Below, in pieces: positions 1-7,784 of a DNA stretch of 64,000 bases. A program made the translations under genes and the position numbers. The notes under the pieces were generated by a model. That model ran no database searches, was not told the DNA's origin, and saw nothing but the letters and a program-made list of their open reading frames with translations. The first letter of the stretch is position 1, and each line of letters opens with the position of its first letter. The DNA comes from Rhizobium sp. Root1334 (lineage in GTDB: Bacteria > Pseudomonadota > Alphaproteobacteria > Rhizobiales > Rhizobiaceae): positions 285,036 through 349,035 of the forward strand of contig NZ_LMEY01000023.1 in the NCBI RefSeq assembly GCF_001426665.1, read 5' to 3'.

Positions 1-2
1 GG

Positions 3-128
3 GGCACATCGCGTGTCACCTACTTCTACTTACCTGAGGCACCCGATGTGCCCCGGCCGATCCTGCCGACCCCAAAGCCGGCAGACATTGCAGATGCTCC
101 AAGCCACGGGCGAAAAGCTGCCGCGTGA
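3..128 (+). CDS. C-terminal end of an unidentified protein (5' end outside window)
   Basis: An open frame enters from the left edge and stops at TGA 126-128. The 41 visible residues begin with a plausible beta-strand (VTYFYLPE) and end in a Pro/Ala-rich tail, as is common at a protein C-terminus. It is followed after about 50 bp by the next gene on the same strand. No family can be named from so little sequence. The frame could be chance, but the other two frames here are stopped or look random. Confidence 0.4.
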   Translation, partial: GTSRVTYFYLPEAPDVPRPILPTPKPADIADAPSHGRKAAA

Positions 129-181
129 CTGAAAAACCGTGTCCATCGTTCCGCACTTCCATCCTCAAAAAGGAGACGACC

Positions 182-667
182 ATGCTGCCGATCTGCGGGC
201 CTGAAGAAATACCGCTCCATCCCGTTCTGTTCGAGGCGCTGTGCCGCGCCACCGCAAAGAGGATGGATATCCCCTCCATCTGTCGCGTCCGTCGCTGCAG
301 CCGCCAGGAGGAATGCACGGGTAAGCTGAAACCGCGCGAAATCCCGCCTTGTTTCCGCGGTCCTGGGGATGTCAATGTGCTCTTGCCTTCCTGCATAGCC
401 GGTGCCGACGATGCCTGGTTCCGCGCGTTCGTCCTTGAGTGAATCCTGTGCCGGGAAGATTATTTCGGCCGCGTCCGCCCGCCCGAGGCGGTTCGCAGCC
501 TGCTTGCCCTTGACGAGCAGTGGCCGGTCTCCATCTATGTCGAGGAGCAGGAGGAAACACCGGCCGCTGCAAGCCCTCGCATGAATGTAACGCGCGATCT
601 GCTCGATGCGATGCATGCCTGCGTGGAACGGCGGCATGCGACACCGGTGAAAAAGGCGGATCTCTAG
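182..667 (+). pseudogene. Cys-rich hypothetical protein interrupted by an in-frame TGA
   Basis: The start is ATG 182, preceded by an AAAGGAG ribosome site. The frame runs for 86 codons to TGA at 440-442, then continues in the same frame for 74 more codons to TAG at 665-667. Both halves look coding: the first is Cys-rich (CRVRRC, EEC) and the second is a normal acidic/basic mix (REDYFGR, LDEQWPVSIYVEEQEE). A single TGG to TGA change would explain the break (Trp codon lost). The downstream gene follows 12 bp later, as in an operon. I do not recognise the family. It could be a true nonsense mutation, a sequencing error, or two genes; readthrough is less likely. Confidence 0.55.
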
Positions 668-679
668 GAGGAGACTGAC

Positions 680-1033
680 ATGCCCTATGTCGATGGATTT
701 ATCGTTGCCGTCCCGAAGGACAATATCGAGGCCTACAAGGAATTGGCCCGCACAGCGGGTACTGTCTGGAAGGAATATGGAGCGCTCTCCTATGTCGAAT
801 GCATCGGCGACGATGTGCCGTATGGAGAGCTCACCTCCTTTCCCCGTGCCGTTCAGGCGGCCGATGACGAGGTGGTGATCTTTTCCTGGATTACCTATCC
901 CTCACGCGAGGAGCGCGACGAGATCAACAAGAAGGTCATGGCCGATCCGCGCCTCAGCATGGACAATTTTTCCATGCCGTTCGATGGCAAGCGGATGATC
1001 TATGGAGGCTTCAAAAGTTTTCTGGAACTGTAA
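680..1033 (+). CDS. DUF1428 (YbaA-like) family protein
   Basis: The 117-residue product opens with MPYVDGFIVAVPKDN and contains the typical DUF1428 blocks: a YxxLA helix after it, VECIGDDVPYGE in the middle and a C-terminal KRMIYGGFKSF. Length is normal for the family. DUF1428 proteins are small ferredoxin-like-fold cytoplasmic proteins without an established reaction, so no function is assigned. The start has a strong AGGAGGAG site 6 bp upstream. It lies 12 bp after the broken Cys-rich gene and 56 bp before yjbQ, so the three may be cotranscribed. Confidence 0.9.
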   Translation: MPYVDGFIVAVPKDNIEAYKELARTAGTVWKEYGALSYVECIGDDVPYGELTSFPRAVQAADDEVVIFSWITYPSREERDEINKKVMADPRLSMDNFSMPFDGKRMIYGGFKSFLEL

Positions 1034-1089
1034 CGCAGCAAACCGGCAACCCCTCAACCCGCGCGATGCTGCGGCATGGAAAGGATTTT

Positions 1090-1512
1090 ATGCCCCAGAC
1101 CATCATCAGCCTGCCGACGCGCGGCGCCGGCCTCTACGAGTTTACCGGCGAGGCGCAGGATTTCGTGCGGCGCGCCGGTGTGGAGGAGGGGCTGTTGACC
1201 GTGTTCGTGCGCCACACGTCCTGCTCGCTGCTGATCCAGGAAAATGCCGATCCGGATGTTAGGCGCGATCTCACCCAGTTCTTCAAGCGCCTTGTGCCGC
1301 CGTCCAGCGATTCGTCGATGGCCTGGATTATCCACACCGCCGAGGGCCCGGACGATATGCCGGCCCATATCAAGGCGGCGCTGACGCAGGTGTCGATCGG
1401 CATTCCCGTCGGGCAGGGCCGCCTGATGCTCGGCACCTGGCAGGGCCTTTATCTGTTCGAACACCGCGACCGCCCCCACCGCCGCGAGGTGGTGCTGCAT
1501 CTGAGCGGATGA
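1090..1512 (+). CDS. yjbQ: YjbQ/UPF0047 family protein
   Basis: This 140-residue protein carries the UPF0047 signature: FVRHTSCSLLIQENADPDVRRDL near residues 40-63, then the family's GTWQGLYLFEHR motif near the C-terminus. Members form trimers with a metal/phosphate pocket; weak thiamine-phosphate synthase activity is reported for the E. coli member, but the physiological role is unsettled. ATG 1090 was chosen over an upstream start at 1066 because GGAAAGG lies just before it and the family begins close to this point. The gene is likely cotranscribed with the DUF1428 gene. Confidence 0.9.
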   Translation: MPQTIISLPTRGAGLYEFTGEAQDFVRRAGVEEGLLTVFVRHTSCSLLIQENADPDVRRDLTQFFKRLVPPSSDSSMAWIIHTAEGPDDMPAHIKAALTQVSIGIPVGQGRLMLGTWQGLYLFEHRDRPHRREVVLHLSG

Positions 1513-1620
1513 AAGCGGTGAAGATGTTGCAATTCCGGGAACAAAAACAGCCGTTTGGGCGTTGCATGGTTTCGATTAAGGCGGGGATCGCACCGCTCAT
1601 ACAGGCAAAGGGAAGAGACA

Positions 1621-2025
1621 TTGACCGACGCGCAGACCATTGCCAGCCGCTTCATGCAGGCCCTCAATGAACGGGACTTCGAGACGATCGGCACATTTCT
1701 CGACGAGGACGTGGCGCTCGATACCCTGACGGGCCAGCGCACCATCGGGGCGGGTCCGTTGCGTATGGGGGTGATGACCTATTTCCGCCATTTCGACGAA
1801 AGTTTCAGCGACATGGTGCTGATGCACGATGCTCTTGGCCAGCGTGTCGCCGTCGATGCCACTGCGCGCGGCCATTACCGCGAAACGATGCCGGGTTTCC
1901 CGCAAGCCAGCGGCCAGTCCTATTCGATCCCGAGCGTCTTCGTGTTCGAGTTCGATAATGGCGCCGTCACTCGGCTCAGCCATTATCGCAATATCCGCGT
2001 CTTTGAAGAGATGCTCGCCCGCTAA
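1621..2025 (+). CDS. NTF2/SnoaL-like ketosteroid-isomerase-related protein
   Basis: A 134-residue protein of the NTF2-like fold: an N-terminal helix (ASRFMQALNERDFETIGTFLDEDVALD), then strands with a GHY motif and a C-terminal VFVFEFDNGAVTRLSHYRN segment typical of SnoaL/ketosteroid-isomerase-related proteins. TTG 1621 is taken as start because a GGGAAGAG site precedes it and the fold begins there; a TTG at 1555 in the same frame would add 22 residues that look non-coding. The substrate is unknown; many members are uncharacterised enzymes or binding proteins. Confidence 0.8.
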   Translation: MTDAQTIASRFMQALNERDFETIGTFLDEDVALDTLTGQRTIGAGPLRMGVMTYFRHFDESFSDMVLMHDALGQRVAVDATARGHYRETMPGFPQASGQSYSIPSVFVFEFDNGAVTRLSHYRNIRVFEEMLAR

Positions 2026-2070
2026 GGCTGCTTTGCGCCTTCTTCCTGCCATTTCAACACGTTCTTGCTT

Positions 2071-2115
2071 CGGCTGAACCCCGGATGAACGGCAGATTCG
2101 GGTTCCGTTCAGCCG
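2071..2115 (+). promoter_or_regulatory. Nested inverted repeats upstream of secreted-protein gene
   Basis: The arms CGGCTGAAC (2071-2079) and GTTCAGCCG (2107-2115) pair perfectly. A second pair, GAACCC (2076-2081) and GGGTTC (2100-2105), overlaps the first, so two alternative hairpins can form. The element lies about 80 bp before the start at 2198 and could be a regulator site or a 5' leader structure, or a weak terminator for the preceding gene. Its role is not established. Confidence 0.4.
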
Positions 2116-2197
2116 CGCCGGATTAGGGTCTCGTCAATGCCCGGAACAACAGGCGGGCGGACGTCTTACGGTTTTAGACCCATAAGGAGAAACAGTC

Positions 2198-2584
2198 ATG
2201 AAACAGATTTTTGCAAAGCTGGCCCTTGCCGGCATGATCGGTCTGACCGGCTTTGGTGCCACCCTCGCACCGGCTGCCGCCGACACCCTGACGCTTGGCA
2301 TTCATTCCGGCGGTGTCGTCGATGTGCAGTACCGTGATCACGGCCGCTACGGCGACGAGCGTGATTGGGATCGCGATCGCCGCTATCGCCCAGGCTGGGG
2401 CCATGAGCGCCGTGGCCGCTGCGACCCCTGGCTTGCCAAGGAAAAGGCCCGTGATTTCGGCATGCGCCGCGCCCGTGTGGTCGACGTTTCGCCCCGCCGG
2501 GTTATCGTTGAAGGCATGCGCCGCGGCAATTACCGCAGCATCGTTTTCGCCAATGCCCGCGGTTGCCCGGTGATTGGCCGCTAA
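2198..2584 (+). CDS. Small exported Arg/Asp-rich hypothetical protein
   Basis: The 128-residue product has a clear Sec signal peptide (MKQIFAKLALAGMIGLTGFGATLAPAAA, cleavage near AAA-DT). It continues into a charged, Arg/Asp/Tyr-rich linker (RYGDERDWDRDRRYR) and a C-terminal domain with two Cys (RCDPWLAKEKA and RGCPVIGR) that could form a disulfide. This layout is common among small rhizobial periplasmic proteins of unknown function. A strong AAGGAG site lies 8 bp before ATG, and a rho-independent terminator follows at 2642, so the gene is probably monocistronic. Confidence 0.75.
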   Translation: MKQIFAKLALAGMIGLTGFGATLAPAAADTLTLGIHSGGVVDVQYRDHGRYGDERDWDRDRRYRPGWGHERRGRCDPWLAKEKARDFGMRRARVVDVSPRRVIVEGMRRGNYRSIVFANARGCPVIGR

Positions 2585-2641
2585 CCACAGCCGGTCGCTC
2601 CAATTCTTTCCGTCATGTCTCCCCCGGCCGGCGGAAAGTTT

Positions 2642-2678
2642 CACCCCTCGCGGTTTTCCGCGGGGGTGTTTTTGTTTT
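2642..2678 (+). terminator. Rho-independent terminator after exported protein gene
   Basis: A GC-rich stem (CACCCCtCGCGG paired with CCGCGGGGGTG, TTTT loop) is followed directly by a T-rich run (TTTTTGTTTT). It ends about 90 bp after the stop codon of the gene at 2198-2584. Confidence 0.8.
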
Positions 2679-2720
2679 GGGGGCGAAAACCTTATCTCTT
2701 GTTTTCCAAACTATGTGCAT

Positions 2721-2745
2721 AAAAAAACCCCGCCGGAGCGGGGTT
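2721..2745 (-). terminator. Rho-independent terminator of the SIMPL gene
   Basis: Read on the minus strand, AACCCCGC and GCGGGGTT form an 8-bp stem with a 4-base loop and are followed by a run of Ts (the A run at 2721-2726 on the plus strand). It lies 30 bp beyond the stop codon of the minus-strand gene at 2776. Confidence 0.85.
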
Positions 2746-2775
2746 CGATTGTCCACGGGCCTTGGCGATACGTTA

Positions 2776-3519
2776 TTATTGCTTGATCGCGAAGGTGACG
2801 TTGACGGTGACGTTATAGCTGTTTTCTCCCGTGGCGATCGGCACGGCGTCACCGGCATATTCCTTTGCCATGGCGCGCATCATCGGCATCGGTTCGGGCC
2901 GGGATGAGTTCTCTGAAATTTCAACGATACGGCCAATCGAGACGCCGGCTGCTTCCGACAGGACCTTGGCCTTGGCGACGGCATCGGTCACCGCAGACTT
3001 GCGGGCTTCGGTGATCGTTGCTTCCGGCTTGTCATTGGAAAACTGGATCGAGCCGCCCTGATTGACGCCGAGCGTCACGGACTGGTCGATGATTTCACCG
3101 AGCTTGGCGAGGTCACGCACCTTGATGGTCAGCGAATTGGCGACCTGGTAACCGGTCAAAACCGGCTGGCGATTGCCGCCGTCGCTATTGTCCGGATACT
3201 GGTATTGCGGATTGACGGCGAAACCGGAGGTCTGCAGGTCTCGATCGGCAATGCCGCCGGCTTTCAGCGCGTTCAAGACATCGGCCATCGCCTTGTTGTT
3301 GGCGTCGAGCGCTTCCATGGCGGTCTTTGCATCCTTGACGACGCTGAACGACAGGATCGCCATATCAGGCGCAATGCTTGCTCGGCCTTCGCCGGAAACG
3401 GTGATCACGGCTTCACGCGGCGTGTTGTCCTGCGCAAAGGCGGATGCGCCGGCAATCCCCGCAAAAGCGGCAGCCAGAACGACGGTCTTGAGGCGGCGGG
3501 GGAAATAGGTGGATGTCAT
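2776..3519 (-). CDS. SIMPL (DUF541) domain periplasmic protein
   Basis: The 247-residue protein has an N-terminal signal peptide (VVLAAAFAGIAGASAFAQ, residues about 12-29) and then a full SIMPL domain: ITVSGEGRASIAPDMAILSFSV, the central LQTSGFAVNPQYQY segment, YQVANSLTIKVRDL, and a C-terminal AMAKEYAGDAVPIATGENSYNVTVNVTFAIKQ. SIMPL proteins are periplasmic or outer-membrane-associated; roles in oxidative stress are reported for some, but no reaction is known. The gene stands alone with its own terminator at 2721-2745. Confidence 0.9.
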   Translation of the reverse strand: MTSTYFPRRLKTVVLAAAFAGIAGASAFAQDNTPREAVITVSGEGRASIAPDMAILSFSVVKDAKTAMEALDANNKAMADVLNALKAGGIADRDLQTSGFAVNPQYQYPDNSDGGNRQPVLTGYQVANSLTIKVRDLAKLGEIIDQSVTLGVNQGGSIQFSNDKPEATITEARKSAVTDAVAKAKVLSEAAGVSIGRIVEISENSSRPEPMPMMRAMAKEYAGDAVPIATGENSYNVTVNVTFAIKQ

Positions 3520-3675
3520 GGATGGGTTCTCTCCAGTTGTGTTTCGTCCCTGTCACCTTATTGATGATTGATTGTGTAGGGATTGCGGCAACGTCTTGTG
3601 GGAAAACCAGTTTTCCGCTAGAGCCAGTCCCACCGCGGTCTGCCATTGGCCCGCGGGATCCGGACATGTCCGGCG

Positions 3676-3751
3676 GGGCCTGTAGCTCAATGGTTAGAGC
3701 CGGCGGCTCATAACCGCTTGGTTGGGGGTTCGAGTCCCTCCGGGCCCACCA
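3676..3751 (+). tRNA. tRNA with CAT anticodon, most like tRNA-Ile2
   Basis: A complete 76-base cloverleaf with encoded CCA: acceptor GGGCCTG (3676-3682) pairs with CGGGCCC (3741-3747) with one G-T wobble. The D-loop carries AGCTCAATGGTTAGAGC and the T-arm GGTTCGAGTCC. The anticodon CAT is at 3709-3711 in loop CTCATAA. The anticodon arm and variable region (GGCGGCTCATAACCGCTTGG) resemble bacterial tRNA-Ile2, whose C34 is modified to lysidine to read AUA, more than elongator or initiator Met. Automated tools usually label it tRNA-Met. Confidence 0.93.
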
Positions 3752-3822
3752 TTTCTTTGTCGATACCGCGTGCAAGCAAACCGGGCCGCGTTTCTGCGGC
3801 ACCAGTCGCTGTTTCTCGAATG

Positions 3823-5721
3823 TCAGATTGCCACCTGCTCGCCGAGTTCCACGACGCGGTTGGCCGGGAGTTTGAAGTAGGCCGATGGATCGATACCGAA
3901 GTCTGCCAGCGCGATATAGAGCCGTTCCTGCCAGACGGGCAGGTCCGTGTTCGGCGTGCTGATGAGGTTGCGCCGCCCGAGATAGAACGAGGTCTGCATG
4001 ATCTCGAACTTGAAGCCCTTCTTTTTACAGAGGACGAGAGCTTTCGCCACGTTCGGCTCGTCCATGAAGCCGAAGTGGATATCGACCCGCAGGAACCGCT
4101 CGGAAAGCTGCGTGATGTCCACGCGCTGACTGTCGGGAACATGCGGTTTGTCCTGCGTCCAGATCGTCAGGATGACGTTTTGCTCATGGAGGACATGGTT
4201 GTGCTTGATATTATGGAGCAAGACGGCCGGCGTCCTGTCCGGCACGCTTGTCAGGAACACGGCGGTGCCGGGGACGGTGACGGGCGCGTGCTCCGACGGG
4301 CGTTCGATCGACTTGATGAAAATGTCCAATGGCATGTCGTTCTTGGCCGTCTTCTCCCGCAGGATGCGCGAGCCGCGTGTCCAGGTCCACATGACCGCCA
4401 TGATGGCGAGCGCAAGGGCTACGGGAACCCAGCCGCCGTCGTGAATTTTGAGGAGGTTCGCTCCGAGGAATACGGCTTCGAGGATCAGAAGCGGCAAAAG
4501 GACAGCGGCTGCCTTGATGGTGGACCAGCCCCAGATGGAGCGAAGAAACTGGAACGACATCAGCGTTGTGACGACCATCGCGCCGGTGACGGATATGCCA
4601 TAGGCCGTTGCAAGCGATTCTGAATCGCCGAACGAGAAGATCAGCACGATGACGCCGATGAACAGCAGCAGGTTCACGGCCGGGACGTAAATCTGTCCGG
4701 TGTTCGTTTCCGAGGTGAACTTGATCGCCAGCCGCGGCAGGAAACCGAGATGGACGGCCTGCCGGGCAAGCGAAAACGCGCCGGTGATGACCGCCTGGCT
4801 GGCGATGATGGTCGCCATGGTGGCGAGGATGACAACAGGCAGCAGCGCCCATTTCGGGTACATGAGGTAGAACGGGTTTTCGATGGCTTGCGGGTTGGCC
4901 AGCACGAAGGCGCCTTGTCCGAGATAGTTCAGCGCCAGCGCCGGGAAGACCAGGATGAACCAGGCCACCTGGATTGGCTTGCGGCCGAAATGCCCGAGAT
5001 CGGCGTAGAGGGCTTCGGCCCCCGTCACGGTCAGGAAAACCGCGCCGAGGACGATCAGGCCGGCAAAACCGGCATGGCTGATGAACCACAGAGCGTTGAT
5101 CGGGTTCAGCGCCTGGAGGATCGTCCAGTCGTCGCCGATATGGATCAGGCCGCCCCACGCCATGACCAGGAACCAGACGGCGGTGATCGGGCCGAAGAGC
5201 TTGGAGACTGCGGCCGTGCCCTTGGATTGCACGAGGAACAGACCGGCCATGATCGCCGCCGATACCGGCAGGACGTAACCCGCGAACGCAGGTGTCACCA
5301 GTTTCAGGCCTTCCAGCGCCGACATGACTGACAGTGCCGGCGTGATCATGGCATCGCCGATGAACAGCGCCGCACCGATGATGCCCGCGAAAAACAGGAT
5401 GGGAGTGAAATTGCCGGTTTTCTTCATCAGCAGTGCCAGCAGCGACAGCGTACCGCCTTCGCCATCGTTGTCGGCACGCAGAAGGAAGAGAACGTACTTG
5501 AAGGTGACGATGATCGTCAGCGTCCAGACCATCAGTGAGATCAGCCCCAGCACCTCGTTTTCATGGACCCCGTCCGCAGCAAAAGGTCTCAACGCCTCGC
5601 GGAAGGCATAGAGCGGACTGGTGCCGATATCGCCGTAGACAACGCCGATCGAGCCGAGCAGCAGAACAAGGAATTTGCGCGTCTCGGAGGTGCCGTCAGG
5701 GGCTGCGGTAGACGATGTCAT
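3823..5721 (-). CDS. kup: Kup/Trk-type low-affinity potassium uptake protein
   Basis: A 632-residue membrane transporter with the KUP family N-terminus ([25 protein letters not shown], residues about 21-45), about 12 hydrophobic segments up to residue 460, and the C-terminal cytoplasmic domain ([35 protein letters not shown] and a final Tyr-rich FYLGRR region). It imports K+ by proton symport in the inner membrane. ATG 5721 is chosen because the family begins near here; the open frame extends upstream to 5904 but that part lacks family similarity. Rhizobia often carry several kup copies, so this may be one paralogue. Confidence 0.95.
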   Translation of the reverse strand: MTSSTAAPDGTSETRKFLVLLLGSIGVVYGDIGTSPLYAFREALRPFAADGVHENEVLGLISLMVWTLTIIVTFKYVLFLLRADNDGEGGTLSLLALLMKKTGNFTPILFFAGIIGAALFIGDAMITPALSVMSALEGLKLVTPAFAGYVLPVSAAIMAGLFLVQSKGTAAVSKLFGPITAVWFLVMAWGGLIHIGDDWTILQALNPINALWFISHAGFAGLIVLGAVFLTVTGAEALYADLGHFGRKPIQVAWFILVFPALALNYLGQGAFVLANPQAIENPFYLMYPKWALLPVVILATMATIIASQAVITGAFSLARQAVHLGFLPRLAIKFTSETNTGQIYVPAVNLLLFIGVIVLIFSFGDSESLATAYGISVTGAMVVTTLMSFQFLRSIWGWSTIKAAAVLLPLLILEAVFLGANLLKIHDGGWVPVALALAIMAVMWTWTRGSRILREKTAKNDMPLDIFIKSIERPSEHAPVTVPGTAVFLTSVPDRTPAVLLHNIKHNHVLHEQNVILTIWTQDKPHVPDSQRVDITQLSERFLRVDIHFGFMDEPNVAKALVLCKKKGFKFEIMQTSFYLGRRNLISTPNTDLPVWQERLYIALADFGIDPSAYFKLPANRVVELGEQVAI

Positions 5722-5967
5722 GCGATATTGGCTTTCTGGGCGTTTGCGGGCCTTCTGGCCCTTTGACGGCAATATGGTGCAATGCAGCGTCCGTCGCAAA
5801 CCCCGGATATGATTGTTCATCGTTTCACGGTTAATTGGGCAGCTTTCTGTGAAAACCGGCAGTTTCGCAGTGCGGTTGATGCCGCGTTCCTCTTGCCGTC
5901 TCAAGTCAGATCTCGGCTATGGGCTGATCGCGGTTATCCGCGGTTCGGGTCAAGATCACGATTGAAG

Positions 5968-5991
5968 TATCCTATCCAGGAGGATAGGATA
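5968..5991 (+). promoter_or_regulatory. Palindromic operator of the metal-sensor gene
   Basis: A perfect 10-bp inverted repeat, TATCCTATCC and GGATAGGATA, with spacer AGGA, ends 5 bp before the ATG at 5997 and includes the likely Shine-Dalgarno bases. CsoR/RcnR-type repressors bind short inverted repeats of this kind in their own promoters, so autoregulation is inferred. The position would let the bound repressor block both transcription and ribosome access. Confidence 0.7.
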
Positions 5992-5996
5992 TAGGT

Positions 5997-6284
5997 ATGA
6001 GCGAAGATAATCACGAACACAGACACGAGACCCACTCCGATATCGTCAAGCGGCTCAAGCGCGTCGAGGGACATTTGAAAAGCGTGATCGCTATGATCGA
6101 AGGCGGCCGCTCTTGCGTGGACATTGCGCAGCAGCTTCATGCGGTAGAAAAGGCGATCACCAATGCCAAACGGACGCTGATCCACGATCATCTTGATCAC
6201 TGTCTCGAAGATACCGTCGGCTCGCTCGGCCGCGAGCAGAGGCAGGCAATGGCCGAGTTCAAGACCATCGCCAAGTATCTTTGA
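5997..6284 (+). CDS. CsoR/RcnR/InrS-family metal-sensing repressor
   Basis: A 95-residue all-helical DUF156 protein. It has a His-rich N-terminus (HEHRHETH, residues 6-13), the family core VKRLKRVEGHLKSVIAMIEGGRSC with Cys40, and HDHLDHC with His65 and Cys69 in the position of the second and third metal ligands. The His-rich start resembles nickel sensors such as InrS. It precedes an NreB-like exporter by about 100 bp, and the pair matches the nreAB arrangement, so Ni(II) or Co(II) is the most likely effector. A palindromic operator overlaps its ribosome site. Confidence 0.88.
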   Translation: MSEDNHEHRHETHSDIVKRLKRVEGHLKSVIAMIEGGRSCVDIAQQLHAVEKAITNAKRTLIHDHLDHCLEDTVGSLGREQRQAMAEFKTIAKYL

Positions 6285-6382
6285 GGATGATTCGTCACCG
6301 CAATTTTCAATCCTGATCGAAGCGCGACCGGTGCAGGCATGGGCGGCAGCGGCGATCCAACACGAGATGCAGGGATGACCTG

Positions 6383-7684
6383 ATGCTTTCCGTTCTGAAG
6401 AACCGCACCTACCGCCATCTCTTCCTCGCCCAGGTCATTGCCCTGCTCGGCACGGGGCTCGCCACCGTTGCCCTCGGTCTGCAGGCCTTCGAATTCGCAG
6501 ACGGCAACGCGGGCGCCGTCCTTGGCACGGCGCTGGCGATCAAGATGATCGCCTATGTCGTGGTCGCGCCGGTCGCCACGGCGTTTACCGAGCAACTTCC
6601 GCGACGTGCGATGCTGGTCACGCTCGATCTGATCCGCGCCGGGGTGGCCGTCTGTCTTCCGTTCATCACCGGGGTGTGGCAAGCCTATCTGCTAATTTTC
6701 GTGCTGCAGGCGGCATCGGCAGCCTTCACGCCGACATTCCAGGCGACCATCCCCGACGTGCTGCCGGACGAAGATGATTACACAAATGCGCTCTCGCTTT
6801 CGCGGCTGGCCTACGATCTTGAAAAAGTCGGAAGTCCGCTACTGGCAGCTGCGCTGCTGATGCTGATGAACTATCACAATCTCTATCTTGGGACCGTCGT
6901 CGGCTTTTTGGCCTCGGCAAGCCTTGTCGTCTCGGTTCTGTTGCCCGATCCGAAGCCCGCGGAGCCGCGCAGCATCTATGAGCGGACGACGCGTGGTATT
7001 CGCCTCTACTTGACAGTCCCACGCTTGAAGGGCCTTTTCGCGCTCAACCTTGCGGTTGCTGCGGGTGGCTCAATGGTGTTTGTCAATACGGTCGTTCTGG
7101 TCCAGAGCGTGCTGGCGCTCGGGGAGCGTTACACAGCGATCGCGTTGGCGGCCTTCGGGCTGGGATCGATGCTTGCCGCGTTGCTTCTGCCGCGCCTGCT
7201 GAAAAAGGCCGACGACCGTCGGACGATGCTGGCGGGAACGGTGGTGCTCGTCGCCGCCCTCGTGGTTGGGATGTTGACGACGTCCTATGCCGGTATTGTC
7301 GTCGTGTGGGCCGTGATCGGCATCGGCTATTCTCTCGTTTTGACACCGTCAGGGCGGATCCTTCGGCGTTCCGCGTCGCCCGAGGATCGGCCTGCATTGT
7401 TTGCGGCACAATTCGCCCTTTCCCATGGATGCTGGCTGATTACCTATCCATTGGCGGGATGGCTGGGAGCGACGGCAGGCCTCACAGCAACATACGCGGC
7501 CCTTGCCGTCCTAACGGGATTTGGAGCCGTTCTCGCCGCTTGGCTTTGGCCGGCCGCAGAGGAAGACGAACGGCACCTTCATTCGGACCTCCACGCCGAC
7601 CATCCGCATATCGCGGGAGCGAAGATTGTTGTGGGCGGGCACGAACACGCCCACCCTACGCGCAAGGACCGATATCACGGCTGA
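6383..7684 (+). CDS. NreB-like MFS nickel/cobalt efflux protein
   Basis: A 433-residue major facilitator protein with about 12 hydrophobic segments. It starts MLSVLKNRTYRHLFLAQVIALLGTGLATVALGL, typical of this MFS clade, and ends in a cytoplasmic His-rich tail (RHLHSDLHADHPH, then GGHEHAHP and a final YHG) with ten His in about 40 residues. NreB-type nickel exporters have such His-rich tails. The gene follows the metal-sensing repressor on the same strand and is probably cotranscribed and derepressed by the metal. Nickel is favoured over cobalt only by family analogy. Confidence 0.85.
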   Translation: MLSVLKNRTYRHLFLAQVIALLGTGLATVALGLQAFEFADGNAGAVLGTALAIKMIAYVVVAPVATAFTEQLPRRAMLVTLDLIRAGVAVCLPFITGVWQAYLLIFVLQAASAAFTPTFQATIPDVLPDEDDYTNALSLSRLAYDLEKVGSPLLAAALLMLMNYHNLYLGTVVGFLASASLVVSVLLPDPKPAEPRSIYERTTRGIRLYLTVPRLKGLFALNLAVAAGGSMVFVNTVVLVQSVLALGERYTAIALAAFGLGSMLAALLLPRLLKKADDRRTMLAGTVVLVAALVVGMLTTSYAGIVVVWAVIGIGYSLVLTPSGRILRRSASPEDRPALFAAQFALSHGCWLITYPLAGWLGATAGLTATYAALAVLTGFGAVLAAWLWPAAEEDERHLHSDLHADHPHIAGAKIVVGGHEHAHPTRKDRYHG

Positions 7685-7784
7685 CCGCGTCTTGCGGACA
7701 GTTCACGACCTCTTTTCCATCACAAATGCCGCGACGTATTCGGCGCGGCAGGCCATCGGCTGACGCGATGCTGATACATCCGTT

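Noticed and set aside
440-442. TGA read as selenocysteine
   Set aside because: No SECIS-like hairpin was apparent immediately downstream, and no selenoprotein family fits. A Trp to stop change is simpler.
3676-3751. Initiator or elongator tRNA-Met
   Set aside because: The CAT anticodon alone allows it, but the anticodon arm and variable loop match the Ile2 type better; the initiator's unpaired first base is absent.
3646-4623. 325-residue plus-strand ORF
   Set aside because: It runs through the tRNA gene and antisense to kup; the composition is that of a GC-rich shadow frame.
5722-5904. N-terminal extension of kup
   Set aside because: The frame is open, but the 61 extra residues are unlike Kup proteins and the ATG at 5721 fits the family start.
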